Shown piece after piece: positions 17,993-29,356 of a DNA stretch of 64,000 bases (the stretch's first letter is position 1; the number at the start of each line of letters is the position of its first letter). The notes beneath the pieces are model-generated. The model ran no database searches, was not told where the DNA came from, and worked only from the letters and a program-made list of their open reading frames with translations. A program made the position numbers and the translations under genes. The stretch covers positions 558,001 through 622,000 of the forward strand of contig NJPS01000013.1 of assembly GCA_002946415.1 (NCBI GenBank), in the 5' to 3' direction. This DNA comes from Rutstroemia sp. NJR-2017a BVV2. Its lineage: Eukaryota > Ascomycota > Leotiomycetes > Helotiales > Rutstroemiaceae.

Positions 17993-19791
17993 ATGATGGG
18001 AAATTTAATTAGTATCATATATGATCACTGGCTTCTGACAATCTCTGTTGGTACTGTTGTATATGTGCGTTTTTCCGTGCCCTGGATACGGGGACGATAC
18101 TGACTAGACTACACAGCTACTCACTCGAGCTCTTTACAACATCTACTTCCACCCACTGGCTGATGTCCCGGGCCCATTTTGGTGCAAAATTTCGGGTTGG
18201 CCTAATTTCTATCAAGCAACAACCGGATATCGTCATATCTGGTTATGGCAGAACCACCAGATCTATGGTCAGTTAAGATAAACCCTGACTTTCATTTCCA
18301 ACCACTGATTTTTATGTTAGGCGATAGATTTCGATACACACCAAATGGAGTCATGATAGTCACACCCAATGGATATCGAGACCTCTACAATTCCAAGGCA
18401 AATGTTAGGAAAGCCAAGTGGTACGAAGTCTGGCAGAGGAATAACGAGGACCAAAACGCATTAAATACAACTGATCCCCAGAAGCATATGGCTCTGCGAA
18501 AGCCTTTGAATAGTGCCTTTTCGGAAAGATCTTTGAGATCCTCAGAGCCTTTTATATTAAAAAATGTCGATTGTTGGATTGACCTGATGTTGGATGGCGA
18601 AAAGACCAAAGAAACAACTGAATGGGCAACACCAAAGATTCTCGGCGGTGAATGGGTGGACTATCTTGTCTTTGATATACTTGGAGATTTGTGTTTCGGA
18701 AAATCATTCAACACAGTTGAATCTAAAGACAACCCTCTTCGTCCAATTCCGCAGATCATTGGCGAATATTTACAGTTTATGTATCCAGTAAGTAAAAACT
18801 GTATTGTGCTCGAAGGGCTCCAGCATTTACATCTTCCTCTCAGATTGCAAACTCGCCTTTTATCGACACATGGGTTTGGCTCAAGCCTCGAGGTATTGAC
18901 AAACTGCTCGCCGCCGTTACTCCAAAGCCTGTCATCAAATTCTATAAATTTCTCGAAGAATGTGTCGAAGAACGCAAGGAACAAGAGGAGAGCATGGAAA
19001 AACACAAAACGAAAAATGGGCGAAAAGATATGTTCCACTATCTGTTCCACGCTAAAGACTCCGATACTGGAGGACCAGCATTCAGTAGCAGCGAGTTGCT
19101 TGCTACAGCCAATCTTCTCGTAACCGCAGGCTCTGATACAACTGCCACTGCTATTTGCAGTGCTTTCTTTCATCTAACTCGAGACGAGCGTATCTACGAG
19201 AAACTCGCCAAGGAGATACGTGAAACCTTTCCCGCGGTCGAGGATATTCGCTCCGGACCGGCCCTTTCCACCTGCCGATATCTACAAGCCTTTTGTCTTG
19301 AGGCTATGCGAATGTCGCCAAGTGGGCCATCAGAACTCTTACGCCAAGTACTCCCAGGCGGTTATGAAGTTGACGGTCATTGGTATCCAGCAAACACACT
19401 CCTCGGTGTTCCAAGTTATTCCGTCTACTACCACCAAGAAACATTCCAAGATCCATTTGTCTTTCGACCAGAACGCTGGATACCAAATGAAGAACTAGGT
19501 ATTTCTGCCGAGGATGTAGCTGCTCTCCAACTAGCATTCAACCCTTTTTCAATTGGACCGGGTCAGTGTCCTGGCAAAAATATTGCCTTGCTTGAGATGT
19601 ACACGGTTATTGGCCGCACGATTCATGCCTGTGATATTCGTAGACCAGCGGAGGATGTAGCTGATCTTGGAGCTGGCAGAACTGAGTATATGTGGGGACG
19701 GAGAACTAGGAATCAGTATCAAGTTCTTGATGCTTTCCTTGCGTTGAGGAATGGACCGATGATTCAGCTTCGCCGAAGATCGAATTTTTAA
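17993..19791 (+). CDS. cytochrome P450 monooxygenase (intact, four exons)
   Basis: Exons 17993-18064, 18117-18267, 18321-18787 and 18844-19791; all introns are GT-AG, 52-56 nt, and the frame closes to 545 aa. The N-terminus carries one membrane anchor (LLTISVGTVVY), so an ER location is expected. A proline hinge VPGPFWCKISGWPN follows. Conserved elements in order: WLWQNHQIYGDRFRYTPNG; I-helix AGSDTTA (oxygen activation); EAMR (ExxR); FRPERW; and the haem loop FSIGPGQCPG with the Cys ligand. The pattern resembles fungal CYP65-like or pisatin-demethylase-like enzymes of detoxification and secondary metabolism; the substrate cannot be told. Its downstream side was invaded by transposons; hydrolase and MFS genes lie beyond them. 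A second in-frame ATG follows directly at 17996. Confidence 0.88.
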
Positions 19792-21059
19792 TACAATCTG
19801 ATGAAAATTTCAATTGTCCACTTCAATGTCAGCGGGCTTGAATTTTTGTTATCCCGAGTTCTTGCTTGTGAGCCGAAAAATCATCTCAACCGGCGTCGGG
19901 GGGTTTCCTACTTCGCTCTAAAAAGGTGAGGTGTGAGATTCTGAGCTGAGAAATGCATTGATTGATCTATCTGAAGAACTAAGATGCAGAGGAAAAGAGA
20001 GGGTTCATATCCTCAACAAAGTGGCAATAATCGGAAATAATGATCCGCAAAAAGGGGTCCAAATCGAAGCTAATTGTCGTCGGAGCATCCGTCGGATTCA
20101 GACTACTTCCGAATGCCCTCATTTATGAAATCTCAATTCTCACATGAGACTTAAGAAGGAAATGAAGGACGAAAGGAATGCTAGACGACCGACGGAAATC
20201 AGGCTGCTAATATGCTATTAGACCAAGAAGTGCTTCCATGCAGGCTGTCACGCCGATATTCAATTCCGTACATCATGTCAAAAGACTAGTTTGGAATAAC
20301 TTCCCTGTCCCACGTATTAATTTCACAGATAAAGTCTTAGATAAGCTGAAATTCTGAATTTTCAGTTACGTGTGGATGAATAGAAGTGAAAGAGCGAGAG
20401 TATCTGAGCCTCTCAGGCAAATTCAATACCGGAAAGGAAAATTATGCCGAGCTTCTAACTTGTTGGCATTGTAAATTCCACAATTTGGGCACGGGCGTAA
20501 GAAAGAGTCTTTGTAATAGATCCAAATTTCCGGTAGAATCCCACTACCAACAGAAATGCTTGCAATTTGTTGCAGTCCAGGGCTTAAAGTTATGCGGGGA
20601 CCACTATAAGTGTTATTATTATTCCTGCAGCCGAGAGGAAACTTCTGGGTACTACTATACGAGGTGCACTTATCTATGGAGGTACATGTAACATCGTGCA
20701 TGCTGTGCCTTTTGCCTGCATGTTCTGCTAGTCCATTCCTTAAAATTGCGGCACAGCCTCCCAACCTCTCTGTACTCCTCTTCACGAGAAATATCCTCCA
20801 ACTTCACTTCTTGTACGAGCTGCTATACATCAACATGGCATCGGAAGGAGATAACGAAGCCGCGAAAAGGGTTATGAGATGGATGCAGAAGTTTAGGAAA
20901 GAAAAGAACCATTCTTTTTTATGCTCCCATCTCGCTTCAACAAGCTGCTACGACAGCTGATCAGCCAGCCAAAGGGCCCGTTTGGGCAAGTAGAACAGTT
21001 TTTCCAGCCCCAAAGGACAATTCAATCATTTCCTTTATCATTGGGGCCATTCAAAGCCT
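19792..21059. other. intergenic stretch between P450 and pogo element
   Basis: No supported gene. A 41-codon frame at 20835-20957 (start MASEGDNEAAKRVMRWMQKF) lies just upstream of the transposon and might be an interrupted first exon, but no continuation is recognisable on the far side of the element. Open frames at 20386-20785 on both strands look random. Confidence 0.35.
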
Positions 21060-22914
21060 TAACGTGAAACCCCACTAAGTTATCCACCCCATCAGATTAG
21101 CCACTTTTTACCCATATTCTACAACTCAACTTAATCCATCAATAAAACAACAACCCAATATGCCTGAACTCAGTAAAGAAGCTCGATTGAATCTTGCGAT
21201 TCAGGCGATTAATTCGACACCCGGATTAAGCAATCGGAAAGCTGCTAAGATGTACAATGTGAATAAGGATACACTTGCCGGGAGAATGGCTGGAAGGCAA
21301 CCTGTCGCTACAACAGCACTACGATTCCGCCGGTTGACTGTATTAGAAGAGGAGATAATAGTTCAATATGTTCTTGATCTAGATTCAAGAGGATATCCGC
21401 CCTGCCTTAGTGCTGTCGAAGATATGGCGAATCATATCCTTGATAATAAGGGTACTCGATATGTTGGCAAGCACTAGGTACAACGATTTATAAATCGACG
21501 TCCTGAATTCAAAGTCCGCTTTACTTGAGTCTATGATATCCAAAGGGCTCTCTGCGAAGATCCGGAGCTTCTTTCGAAGTGGTTTATATTATTTAAGGAT
21601 GTATGTCAAGAATATGGAATACTCGAATCGGATATATGGAACTTCGATGAGATGGGATTTATGATGGGCATAATCACTTCGCATATGGTAGTTACAAATG
21701 CAGAACGATTAGGAAGAGCGAAGAGTATTCAGCCAGGTAATCGGGAATGGGCGACAGCAATTATTGCGATTAGTGCAGAAGGAGAAGTAATCCCCTCTTT
21801 CGTACTACTTAAGGGGGTGATGGCTCAGGCTCAGTGGACAACAACTACTGATTGGCCTGAAGGTTGGCCAATTAAACCTACAGAGAATGGATGGACGAAC
21901 AACGAGACGGGTTTAGATTGGATTAAACACTTCGAGAAGCATACTATCGCTCGAACGAAGGGCTTATAGCGACTACTGGTCCTAGATGGGCATGAGAGTC
22001 ATAACTCGGTCGCTTTTCAAGAATACTGTACTGAGCATAAGATTAAAGTGCTCTGCCTACCTCCGTATTCTTCCTATTTGACTCAGCCAGCAGATATTGG
22101 TCTATTTCAGCCTTTGAAGAAGGCATATGGTAATCAAGTTACCAGCTTTATTAAATCCAATATTACCTATATTGGCAAAATAGACTTCTTAGTTGGGTTT
22201 AAAGAGGCTTTCAGATAAGCAATCACATCTTCAAATACTCGAGCTGGGTTCCGCGGTGCTGGATTAGTACTATTCGATCCCCAAGAAGTTATCTCAAGAA
22301 TGGATATCCATCTTCGAACTCCATTGTCTACTACTGGATCATCCTCCTCTTGGAGCTCGTATACTCCCTACAATCCCAAAGAAGCTCTTTCTCAGACTGA
22401 TCTTGTTCGAAATAGAATTGCCCGGTATCAAAGTAGTTCTCCTACACCTCTTTTTTGGGCAATTGAAGCTCTGGCTAAGGGTACTAAGAGATTAGCCTAT
22501 GAGATGGCTATTTTGCGGGCTGATAATCAATAACTATGTAAAGCAAATCATAATCTAAGCAAGTATCGTAGAGCTCCCAAAATCTATTTAAAACGGAATG
22601 AGGTTATTACTATAGAAGAAACTAATGAGATTTTAACCCAGCAAGAGGTTACTGCTCAGATTGAAGGCAATATAGCCATGGAGGGGGGAGAATCTCAGGC
22701 GGTATCGTCAACTCAATCACGATGTGGAATATATAAACAACCCGGGTATAATAAAAGGACCTGCCCAGATCGTATAATAGACCCTACTTTAGTTACTTCT
22801 ATATAGACTTATTTAATTTTAATCGTTGTTGCTGTTTAATTGAGAATTGAAGTCGAATATGGGTAAAAAGTGGCTAATCTGATGGGGTGGATAACTTAGT
22901 GGGGTTTCACGTTA
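21060..22914 (+). mobile_element. pogo/Fot1-like DNA transposon with intact ends
   Basis: Inverted ends of about 58 bp start acgtgaaaccccactaagtt at 21062 and are mirrored with hardly any change up to 22912. A TA dinucleotide flanks both sides (21060-21061 and 22913-22914), the target duplication of this superfamily. Total length about 1.85 kb, as for Fot1-type fungal elements. It carries one dead transposase gene. Intact ends mean it could still be mobilised by a transposase supplied elsewhere. Confidence 0.9.
21160..22806 (+). pseudogene. pogo-type transposase (HTH_psq, CENP-B HTH, DDE_1), five stops
   Basis: One reading frame runs from ATG 21160 to a stop at 22804-22806. Order: psq-type helix-turn-helix (NRKAAKMYNVNKDTLAGRM), CENP-B/Tc5-type HTH (EEIIVQYVLDLDSRGYPP), DDE_1 catalytic core with NFDEMGF, LLVLDGHESHN and PPYSSYLTQPADIG (the three acidic residues remain), and a C-terminal zinc knuckle. 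In-frame stops: TAG 21475-21477, TGA near 21526, TAG 21967-21969, TAA near 22216 and TAA 22531-22533. Each fits one C-to-T change on one strand or the other from the residue expected by context (Trp, Arg or Gln). The zinc knuckle reads CGIYKQPGYNKRTC: a Cys and a His of the expected C-C-H-C set are both Tyr, again C-to-T changes. This is the pattern of repeat-induced point mutation. Confidence 0.88.
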
Positions 22915-22989
22915 GTGATGATTCATACTTTATACAAGGAAGATTTGGTTGCGACACTTGCTGATGTGAAGGTGCAATGGAGTGGGTTC

Positions 22990-23240
22990 TCTTGTACAGG
23001 CACGTACAGAGGCACAGCGGGTAAATATACGCTTAGAGGACGTCAATTTGAAGGTGCTGGATGCTTAACTTGATTTAACTGATGGGCTATCTACAGTGGG
23101 AAGGACTAGCTATATTTATAGGCATTTTCAGGCCTATAAGCCCATTCCACAGGCTTCTACAGGCTTCGAAGGCCTAATTAATGTGGTGGGTATAGGCCCA
23201 CCTACCCCCACCTACCTGCCCCACTAAAGTGGTTCCAACA
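22990..23240 (-). mobile_element. solo LTR, copy 2, with 5-bp target duplication GGTTC
   Basis: Read on the minus strand it starts TGTTGGAACCACTTTAGTGG at 23240 and ends GCCTGTACAAGA at 22990. It is flanked on both sides by GGTTC (22985-22989 and 23241-23245), a perfect 5-bp target site duplication as made by LTR retrotransposon integrase. The TATA-like cctataaatatagctagtcc is shared with copy 1 at 4813-5090. No internal retrotransposon sequence is present, so it formed by LTR-LTR recombination. It sits in the 385 bp between the pogo and mariner elements. Confidence 0.8.
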
Positions 23241-23298
23241 GGTTCCGCTCCGGAGGTGGGAAAATGAGACCGAGCCAGACATTACTGAGGAAGAAAAG

Positions 23299-24627
23299 TA
23301 AGAGCTCAGGCCACATCTCGTCGCACCCCCCTCATTTTTCACCTATTTACTTCAATATTAAATTAAAAATAAACAACACAATATTTTTGCTTGAAATTGA
23401 AGGATATTATTAGTGTATAGTAGCTCTTCCTTTGACCTTAATTATATCTTCTAATTTACATGTTAGCCTTTCGATCTCTGGATGAAAAGTCTTCGGATCC
23501 ATCTCATCCCATAACCTCTGAATCTCTCGCTTTAGCTCTTCAAGGGAAGTAGGTACAAATGGCAGCTGATTAATCCTATATTTCATCCAGCGCCAGACCT
23601 TCTCAATTGGGTTCAAATCAGGGGAGTATAGTGGCCAGTTAAGAGTTCTAATGCCCTGCTCAAACCGGGCTACCCGAGCATACCTACTATGCACTTTCGA
23701 CCTATCCTCCATAAAGATATACTCAGTTCCAACCTTTTTAAATAGTGGGAATATAACCGGCTCAAGTACTTGTTCCTTATATACTGTTGAATCAATACCC
23801 CGGCAACCAGGTCTTTTTTCAAGGAAGACTAGAGGTGATTTATAGTTCCAATCGATCATACCCCAAATCATAACTAATACCCTCCCTAAGCGGTACACCG
23901 ATTGAATACAGTTTAAACACCGCTTTTCATCAGGCCGGCGAGTCACCCAGATCCTTCCTCTTTTGCCCGTCTCAAAGGAAGCTTCATCCGACCAGTAAAC
24001 CTTCCGCCAATCATCCCCTTCTGGCTGAGAGGCAGTATAATCACTTGTACCCCACTACCGGTGTAGTCTTGCAAACTGTAGCCGCTTCTTTGCTTGAATC
24101 CTATTAATAAAGGGTCTAGGATAAGCTATATACCGGCGGTATCCAAGTTTGCGAAGCTCCCGACAGATTGTACGAACAGATGCTTTAACCCCTAGTACTG
24201 CTTTCACCTGTGTATAAGTTATCTTACGCCTATGCCAACTTCTTGAGATTTCCCTGATAACTCTGCGAACTTCCTTTGCCGATATCATCGCCGGAACCCC
24301 TCCTACACCTTTCCTATTCCTTCTTTCCCGTTGGGAGCGACATATGCTTCTAGCACTAGATCGTGGTACCCCTAATTCGGCCTCGATCTGATTCCAGGAT
24401 TTCCTATCTGCCCGGGCTTGAAGCACTCTCGAACGCTTCGGGCTTGACTATTGCTCATTAGATTTATGCACATGATTCGGCGACCCAGGGCGAGGATCTA
24501 TTGTCATTTTTAAGGATAAATATTATAAGTTGATTTAATTCTAAAATTTTGAAGTTCTAGTATAGGAATTAAAATGGGTGACCGCATCTCGCTTAAGGGG
24601 TGCGACGAGATGTGGCCTGAGCTCTTA
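23299..24627 (-). mobile_element. Tc1/mariner-type DNA transposon with intact ends
   Basis: Inverted ends of at least 29 bp begin agagctcaggccacatctcg (23301) and are mirrored up to 24625; TA lies on both sides (23299-23300 and 24626-24627). Length about 1.3 kb, typical for the superfamily. It carries one dead transposase gene on the minus strand. It sits directly beside a solo LTR and 1-2 kb from a pogo element, a small cluster of insertions between the P450 and the hydrolase relic. Confidence 0.88.
23410..24507 (-). pseudogene. Tc1/mariner transposase (DDE_3), two TAG stops
   Basis: The frame from ATG 24507 to the stop at 23410 would give 365 aa, the usual size. Residues from about 30 hold two helix-turn-helix units (SWNQIEAELGVPRSSARSIC; TYTQVKAVLGVKASVRTICR) with the linker seen in Tc1-like proteins. 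The DDE core shows VYWSDEASF, MEDRSKVHS and WPLYSPDLNPIEKVWRWMK; I count 33 residues between the second Asp and the Glu. Two in-frame TAG codons break it, one after NEQ near residue 20 and one at 24055-24057 before WGTSDYTA; both fit C-to-T change from Gln or Trp codons. MEDRS instead of the usual MEDGA is a further likely hit. The pattern resembles that of the pogo copy. Confidence 0.88.
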
Positions 24628-25751
24628 CAAAGGCCTCGTGAAGGATACCAAATCGAGAACAACCATTATATACGTGCATGGTGGACTCAACTAGTAAGTG
24701 CAGTTGTACTTGGAGAATGCACGCAGACATTGACCTTCATTTATTCAGTTCTGGAGGACCAGCTTCCACACGTGAGGTCACATCAACTCTCGCGAGACTC
24801 ACTAAGGGTCGCTGCCTTGTTCTCGAGCAACGGCTGGCTCCTCAGCATCCTTTCCCTGCTCCTTTAATCGACCTTTTGGTAGCATACCTTTCACTTCTAT
24901 ACCCACCAAAGGATGCGTTCCACGGAGCAGTACGCCCGGAAGATATTATCATTGCCGGAGAAAGCACTGGAGGCAACTTATGTCTTGCGTTTCTTCTCTT
25001 ACTCCAGCACTTTCAACAGAACAAAACCTGCATTAGTTTTCATGACAAGTGCATTTCGGTCCCGTACCCAGCAGGTGTTGCAACGTTTGGTGCTCAAGGT
25101 GATGCTACGATGTGTTTGTAAGTATATTTTATTTCATCATTGGAGTCACTGGACAAATGCTGACCAGGTGAATTTTGGTAGTCCATCATATCTGCGGAAT
25201 GCAAAATATGACATTTTGAATGATGTTCATCCAACGCGTAGCGATGCGCCGATGATCTACAGCCGGATTCCATCTGGCCCAGCAAACCTCCAGGATCGCA
25301 TATTTACGCGCCTACGACAAACCTCATAACGCATCCTTTATTGAGTCCAGTGTCGTCAAAGGTATGGCCCGCTAACTCTCCACCACTGTTCTTTGCATAT
25401 GGCTAAGAGTGTATGCTTGATGAAGGAAGCTTCATGGCAAAACAAGCTTTCAGAGCTGGTGCTTCGGTCCAATTTCACCAGTATAATGCACTTCCTCACA
25501 TCTTTGCTTTTTTCGCGCAGATACCTTAAGCAGCTCATCTGTTTACTCAATGGGCCAAATTTTGTCGAGAGTGCGTCGAAGACCCAAAAGCAGTAGCGTC
25601 CAGTGGGCACCATGTTTATGAACCAATGACAGATTCACCCGGTGTTAGATCTCTACCTCGCGATATTGGTGATGGATCAGGGTTCACTAATCTGGCGTAT
25701 GAGGAGGTATTGAAGATGATCGATGAAAAGAAAAGGACGATGAAAGCTTGA
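24628..25751 (+). pseudogene. alpha/beta hydrolase (HSL-like, abhydrolase_3) relic
   Basis: Pieces in changing frames give SSGGPASTREVTSTLARLTK (oxyanion-hole segment, HGGG degraded to SGGP), LEQRLAPQHPFPAPL, IIIAGESTGGNL (nucleophile elbow GESTGG), then SPSYLRNAKYDILND, IWPSKPPGSHIYAPT, the Asp region CMLDEGSFMA, the His region YNALPHIFAFF, and FCRECVEDPKAVASSGHHVY up to TGA 25749-25751. Two TAA codons (in YG-stop-ECMLDEG near 25408 and P-stop-AAHLF near 25528) fit CAA-to-TAA, and several frameshifts occur. The 5' end is lost at the mariner insertion. Such hydrolases act on esters or lactones. It belongs functionally with the neighbouring P450 and pumps, but only as a relic. Confidence 0.78.
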
Positions 25752-26013
25752 AACGGACCGAAAAGAAGTTCGTTGTTGTAGATCTGACAAGAATACACGA
25801 ACCTTTTTCTATTTGTTATTACCCTACTCGCAACTGACCGAAGAAGTGGTGAACTATAATGATCAGAACTGTCGAATTTCAACTCGGGGAAACTATACAA
25901 TTATCATTCCCGAGGTTTTTGAACACTTACAAGGCCTCTATAGTTACTCATTTGAAGGTTCGTTGAATCTGTCCCCCTTTTGCAGCCCGCTTAAATTAAG
26001 TTTAAGTAACACA

Positions 26014-26757
26014 AAAATCGGCGTACCAGCTGGTACATTGGCACTCGTTCTACTTTTTGTCTTCCCGCCGACAAAATTTCGACATCAAAATGATTCAGAA
26101 TGCATTTCTCGGTCTTTGAAAGAGAATTTCAGCAAACAGTCTATCTCCAAAATCGATGAAACGGGTGCATTTCTGTTCCTCGGAGCCATCTTCTTACCTG
26201 TGACTGTTCACTTAGGTGCAGTGAATCAATCCGCTTGAAAATCAGCTGCCACTATTTGTCTCTTCATAATTTCTGGGATTCTACGGATTATCTTCGTTGT
26301 GAATGAGCGGCTAGTTACGGATGAAAGGAAAGTACCAGAACCGATCTTCCCGTGGCGTTTTGTGATCAATAGGAAATGGATAGGTTCTCTGCTGTGAGTT
26401 AAGAAGGCCTACCTTTCCTAAGCACTGAGAAATATCTTGACTTTAATTATGGACCATTGCCTAGGCTGTCATTGCTCTCGGGTACACTATGCAACAGTGT
26501 CACGATTAATCTTCCACAACGGTTCCAAGCTGTCAATGACATGTATCTTGTGGTAGCTAGTGTGCGTCTCATACCTTTTAGTACGCTGATCGCATTTGAA
26601 ACTGCGGTTGCAAACATTATTGTTGGTAAAGGATATGTTCCAACTTCCACCAATTTTTTTGATGCTTGTGGATTCGAGCCTGCAAATCATTGGAATGGCT
26701 CTTATTTCCGTCATTCCAAGTGTCAGAATTATATACCTTGCTGATCTACTTATATAA
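26014..26757 (+). pseudogene. MFS (DHA2-like) efflux pump relic, 3' part
   Basis: Fragments in order: IGVPAGTLALVLLFVFPPTK (loop between transmembrane segments 6 and 7 in 14-TM drug pumps), DETGAFLFLGAIFLPVTVHL, a TGA near 26236 followed by KSAATICLFIISGILRIIFV, VNERLVTDERKVPEPIFPWR, GLPFLCTEKYLDFNYGPLP, LPQRFQAVNDM, VRLIPFSTLIAFETAVANII, and an end YLADLLI-stop at 26755-26757. Several frame changes and stops occur. The first half of the protein is absent or unrecognisable between the hydrolase relic and 26014. The family exports drugs and fungal metabolites. It lies 410 bp from an intact pump of another MFS subfamily. Confidence 0.72.
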
Positions 26758-27166
26758 AAAGACTAATAAAATGAATCGTGTTGATCGGATACAGTCTAAA
26801 CATTCAAGAGTTCATAGTTTTTATTCCTAAGTTGGAATTCCAAATGCTGCCGTAGTACTATGAATCCCGCCTGTGAAGCTGGCTTCTACTACACTACTTC
26901 GTTCTCGACCAATCCTACTCGAGGCGCGGGTATTATTTGTTTTTATACCCTGAATTCTCCACTTCTTCCATCCTTCTTGTCGCAAAAGAGGTACGCTTCT
27001 GCAGCTTTCGGTCATAGCTAGTTATTTCCGCTTAAGTCCTTCCTAGGGTCTATGGACCGAACAACAATGCCTGAGTTCATCACATATTTAAAAACATCGA
27101 CCGAAATGAATGCAATAGGACTCATGCATCACCCATTAATCGATTGCCTTGACTTCAGCCGCATCA

Positions 27167-28846
27167 ATGGACAAACAAGAGTCGCCAGTCAAACAGCCAA
27201 GCGGCGAGAAGCAGGCGACAACTCCGGCTCTGATTTCAGATTATGATGAAGGATTGATCGGCTGGGAAGGTCTCGATGATCCTCTTAACCCGCAGTATGA
27301 ACTTCCCCCGATGCCTTTTCCGGTGTTAGAGCACTTCTAACTTCTTTTCGTAGAAACTTCCCAGACCGTCGCAAGTGGTTCCTACTCGCTCTCATTAGCA
27401 TGATCACATTTGTTAGGTATGCTTCGACGTCTTGCTTCCTATCTGAGTGAGGTGATATGCGGCTAACATAATAATGCATCGAAGTCCTCTAGCATCTTCC
27501 ATTCCCGCACCTGGTATCTCGTACACAGATCAAGAGTTCCATGTCACATCCACGATCCTGAGCGTACTCGCCGTCAGTATCTTTGTTCTGGGCTTTGCAG
27601 TAAGTGGATGGAATTTACTCCTACCATCAAATAGTTTGACCTGGACTAACAGAGAAACTGCTAGATTGGCCCACTGTTACTCTCTCCATTGAGTGAAATC
27701 TATGGACGCCAGCCAGTATTGAACTGTTCAAATCTCCTCCTTACAATATGGCAGATAGGTTGCGCTTTATCGCCGAATATGGGGAGTTTGATCGCCTTCA
27801 GGTTGCTTAGTGGAATGGGTGGTTCCGCATGTTTGTCAATTGGAGGTGGTATTATTGCGGATCTCTTTCCACTCCATCAACGTGGGAGGGCAAGTGCTAT
27901 GTTCACAGTCGGTCCCTTTTTCGGTCCGGTCATAGGGCCTATAATTGGAGGATTCATCTCCCAGCGAGCAGGTTGGAGATGGGTGTTCTGGACGTTGCTG
28001 ATAACTACCGGGTTCATGTCGTGTGCGAACTTGATTCTCGGCCAAGAGACCAATGCGATGGTCCTCATCAATCGAAAGTTGAAACGACTCAAGAAAGAGC
28101 TTAATCGAGACGATCTTCACAGTGTTTATGAGGCTAAAAACGGCGCCGACATGAAAGCATCCGCGGTCTTACTGAGGGGCATATCGAGGCCATTTCGAAT
28201 TATGTTTGGTTCTCCAATTCTAACTCTCCTGTCTCTGTATCAGTCATTCGTTTTCGGTCTCTTGTATCTTCTATTCACCACAATCACGAGTCTCTTCACC
28301 AACCACTATGGCTGGCCTGTGGAATTGGCCGGGCTTGCATATCTAGGGATTGGACTCGGGTTTGCTGCTGGCCTTATCGTCGTTGCGAAGACGTCCGACT
28401 CCACTGTGGTGCGACTCACGAAAGCAAACAACGGGGTCTATACGCCGGAGATGCGCCTTGCAACCCCTATTATATTCGCATTCTTTGTCCCCATCAGCCT
28501 CTTCTGGTATGGGTGGTCGGCGGACAAACATGTGCATTGGATTGTTCCAATCCTTGGTTTAGCACCGTTCGGCTTCGGGATGATTGGGATCTTTGTGCCT
28601 ATACAAACATACTTCATTGATGTATCTGGGCCGTTTGCTGCTTCTGCTATCGCCGGTCTGACTTCGATGAGGTGTTTGTTTGGAGCATTTATACCACTAG
28701 CAGGACCTAGCATGTATGCAACACTAGGTCTTGGTTGGGGAAATTCTCTCTTGGGTTTCATCGCTTTGGCATTAGTGCCGGCACCTGCTATCATTTACAA
28801 GTACGGGCCGGCATTGAGAGAAAGGTATCCAATTGTTCTGCGTTAA
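27167..28846 (+). CDS. MFS transporter, DHA1 drug/polyamine type (intact, four exons)
   Basis: Exons 27167-27294, 27354-27416, 27485-27599 and 27665-28846; all introns GT-AG, the frame closes to 495 aa. A hydrophilic N-terminus ends in DDPLNPQNFPDRRKWF, the usual entry to TM1 in fungal DHA1 proteins. The motif A region reads SPLSEIYGRQPV, motif C lies around VGPFFGPVIGPIIGGFISQR, and the central loop contains RLKKELNRDD. I count 12 likely membrane segments. Plasma-membrane H+ antiporter activity on drugs, polyamines or metabolites is typical of the family; the substrate is unknown. With the P450 and the two relics it may be the survivor of an export and detoxification cluster. No damage seen. 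Confidence 0.88.
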
Positions 28847-29356
28847 TGTCAAGCAATTGAATAGACTTTCTAGAACACATTCATAACCACAAAAATAGAA
28901 TTAGATTGTAACATTAGTAACGTACTTGGTAAAAAATCGTTTGGTTGTGATCGGAATGAAATCATAGGTCAGGCAACATGCGTTTCCGCTAGCCGGTAGT
29001 TTGAAAGTCTTCTGACAGCCTACTCGCCAAGGATTACCGCTGGCCAAGCCCTATATCCGTCTTGATATTCCCCGGCTTCCAGAAGATCATGCGAAACATT
29101 CGGGAAAAACGGATATTTTGACTCACAGGGCTCCATTATTGTCTCTTGGTTACGGCATTTATATTCCCATTCAAATCTCGTGACGTACTGCCAAGGTACT
29201 GCGCAGGCGTAGGAAAATCTAGGTATCATGGTTCATGTAGGGTGACGTCGAGTCCGAGACATCGAAAAAGGGACGCTGAATATATGAACGTGAATGTCTA
29301 TTCTTCTAAGAAATTACAATATAATATTCATCTCCAACAGTTCGACCTAGTAAATT
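28847..29356. other. intergenic stretch
   Basis: No gene seen; it holds the 3' end of the MFS gene and the promoter of the PY-rich gene. It also roughly marks the boundary between the damaged accessory part and the conserved part of the window. Confidence 0.4.
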
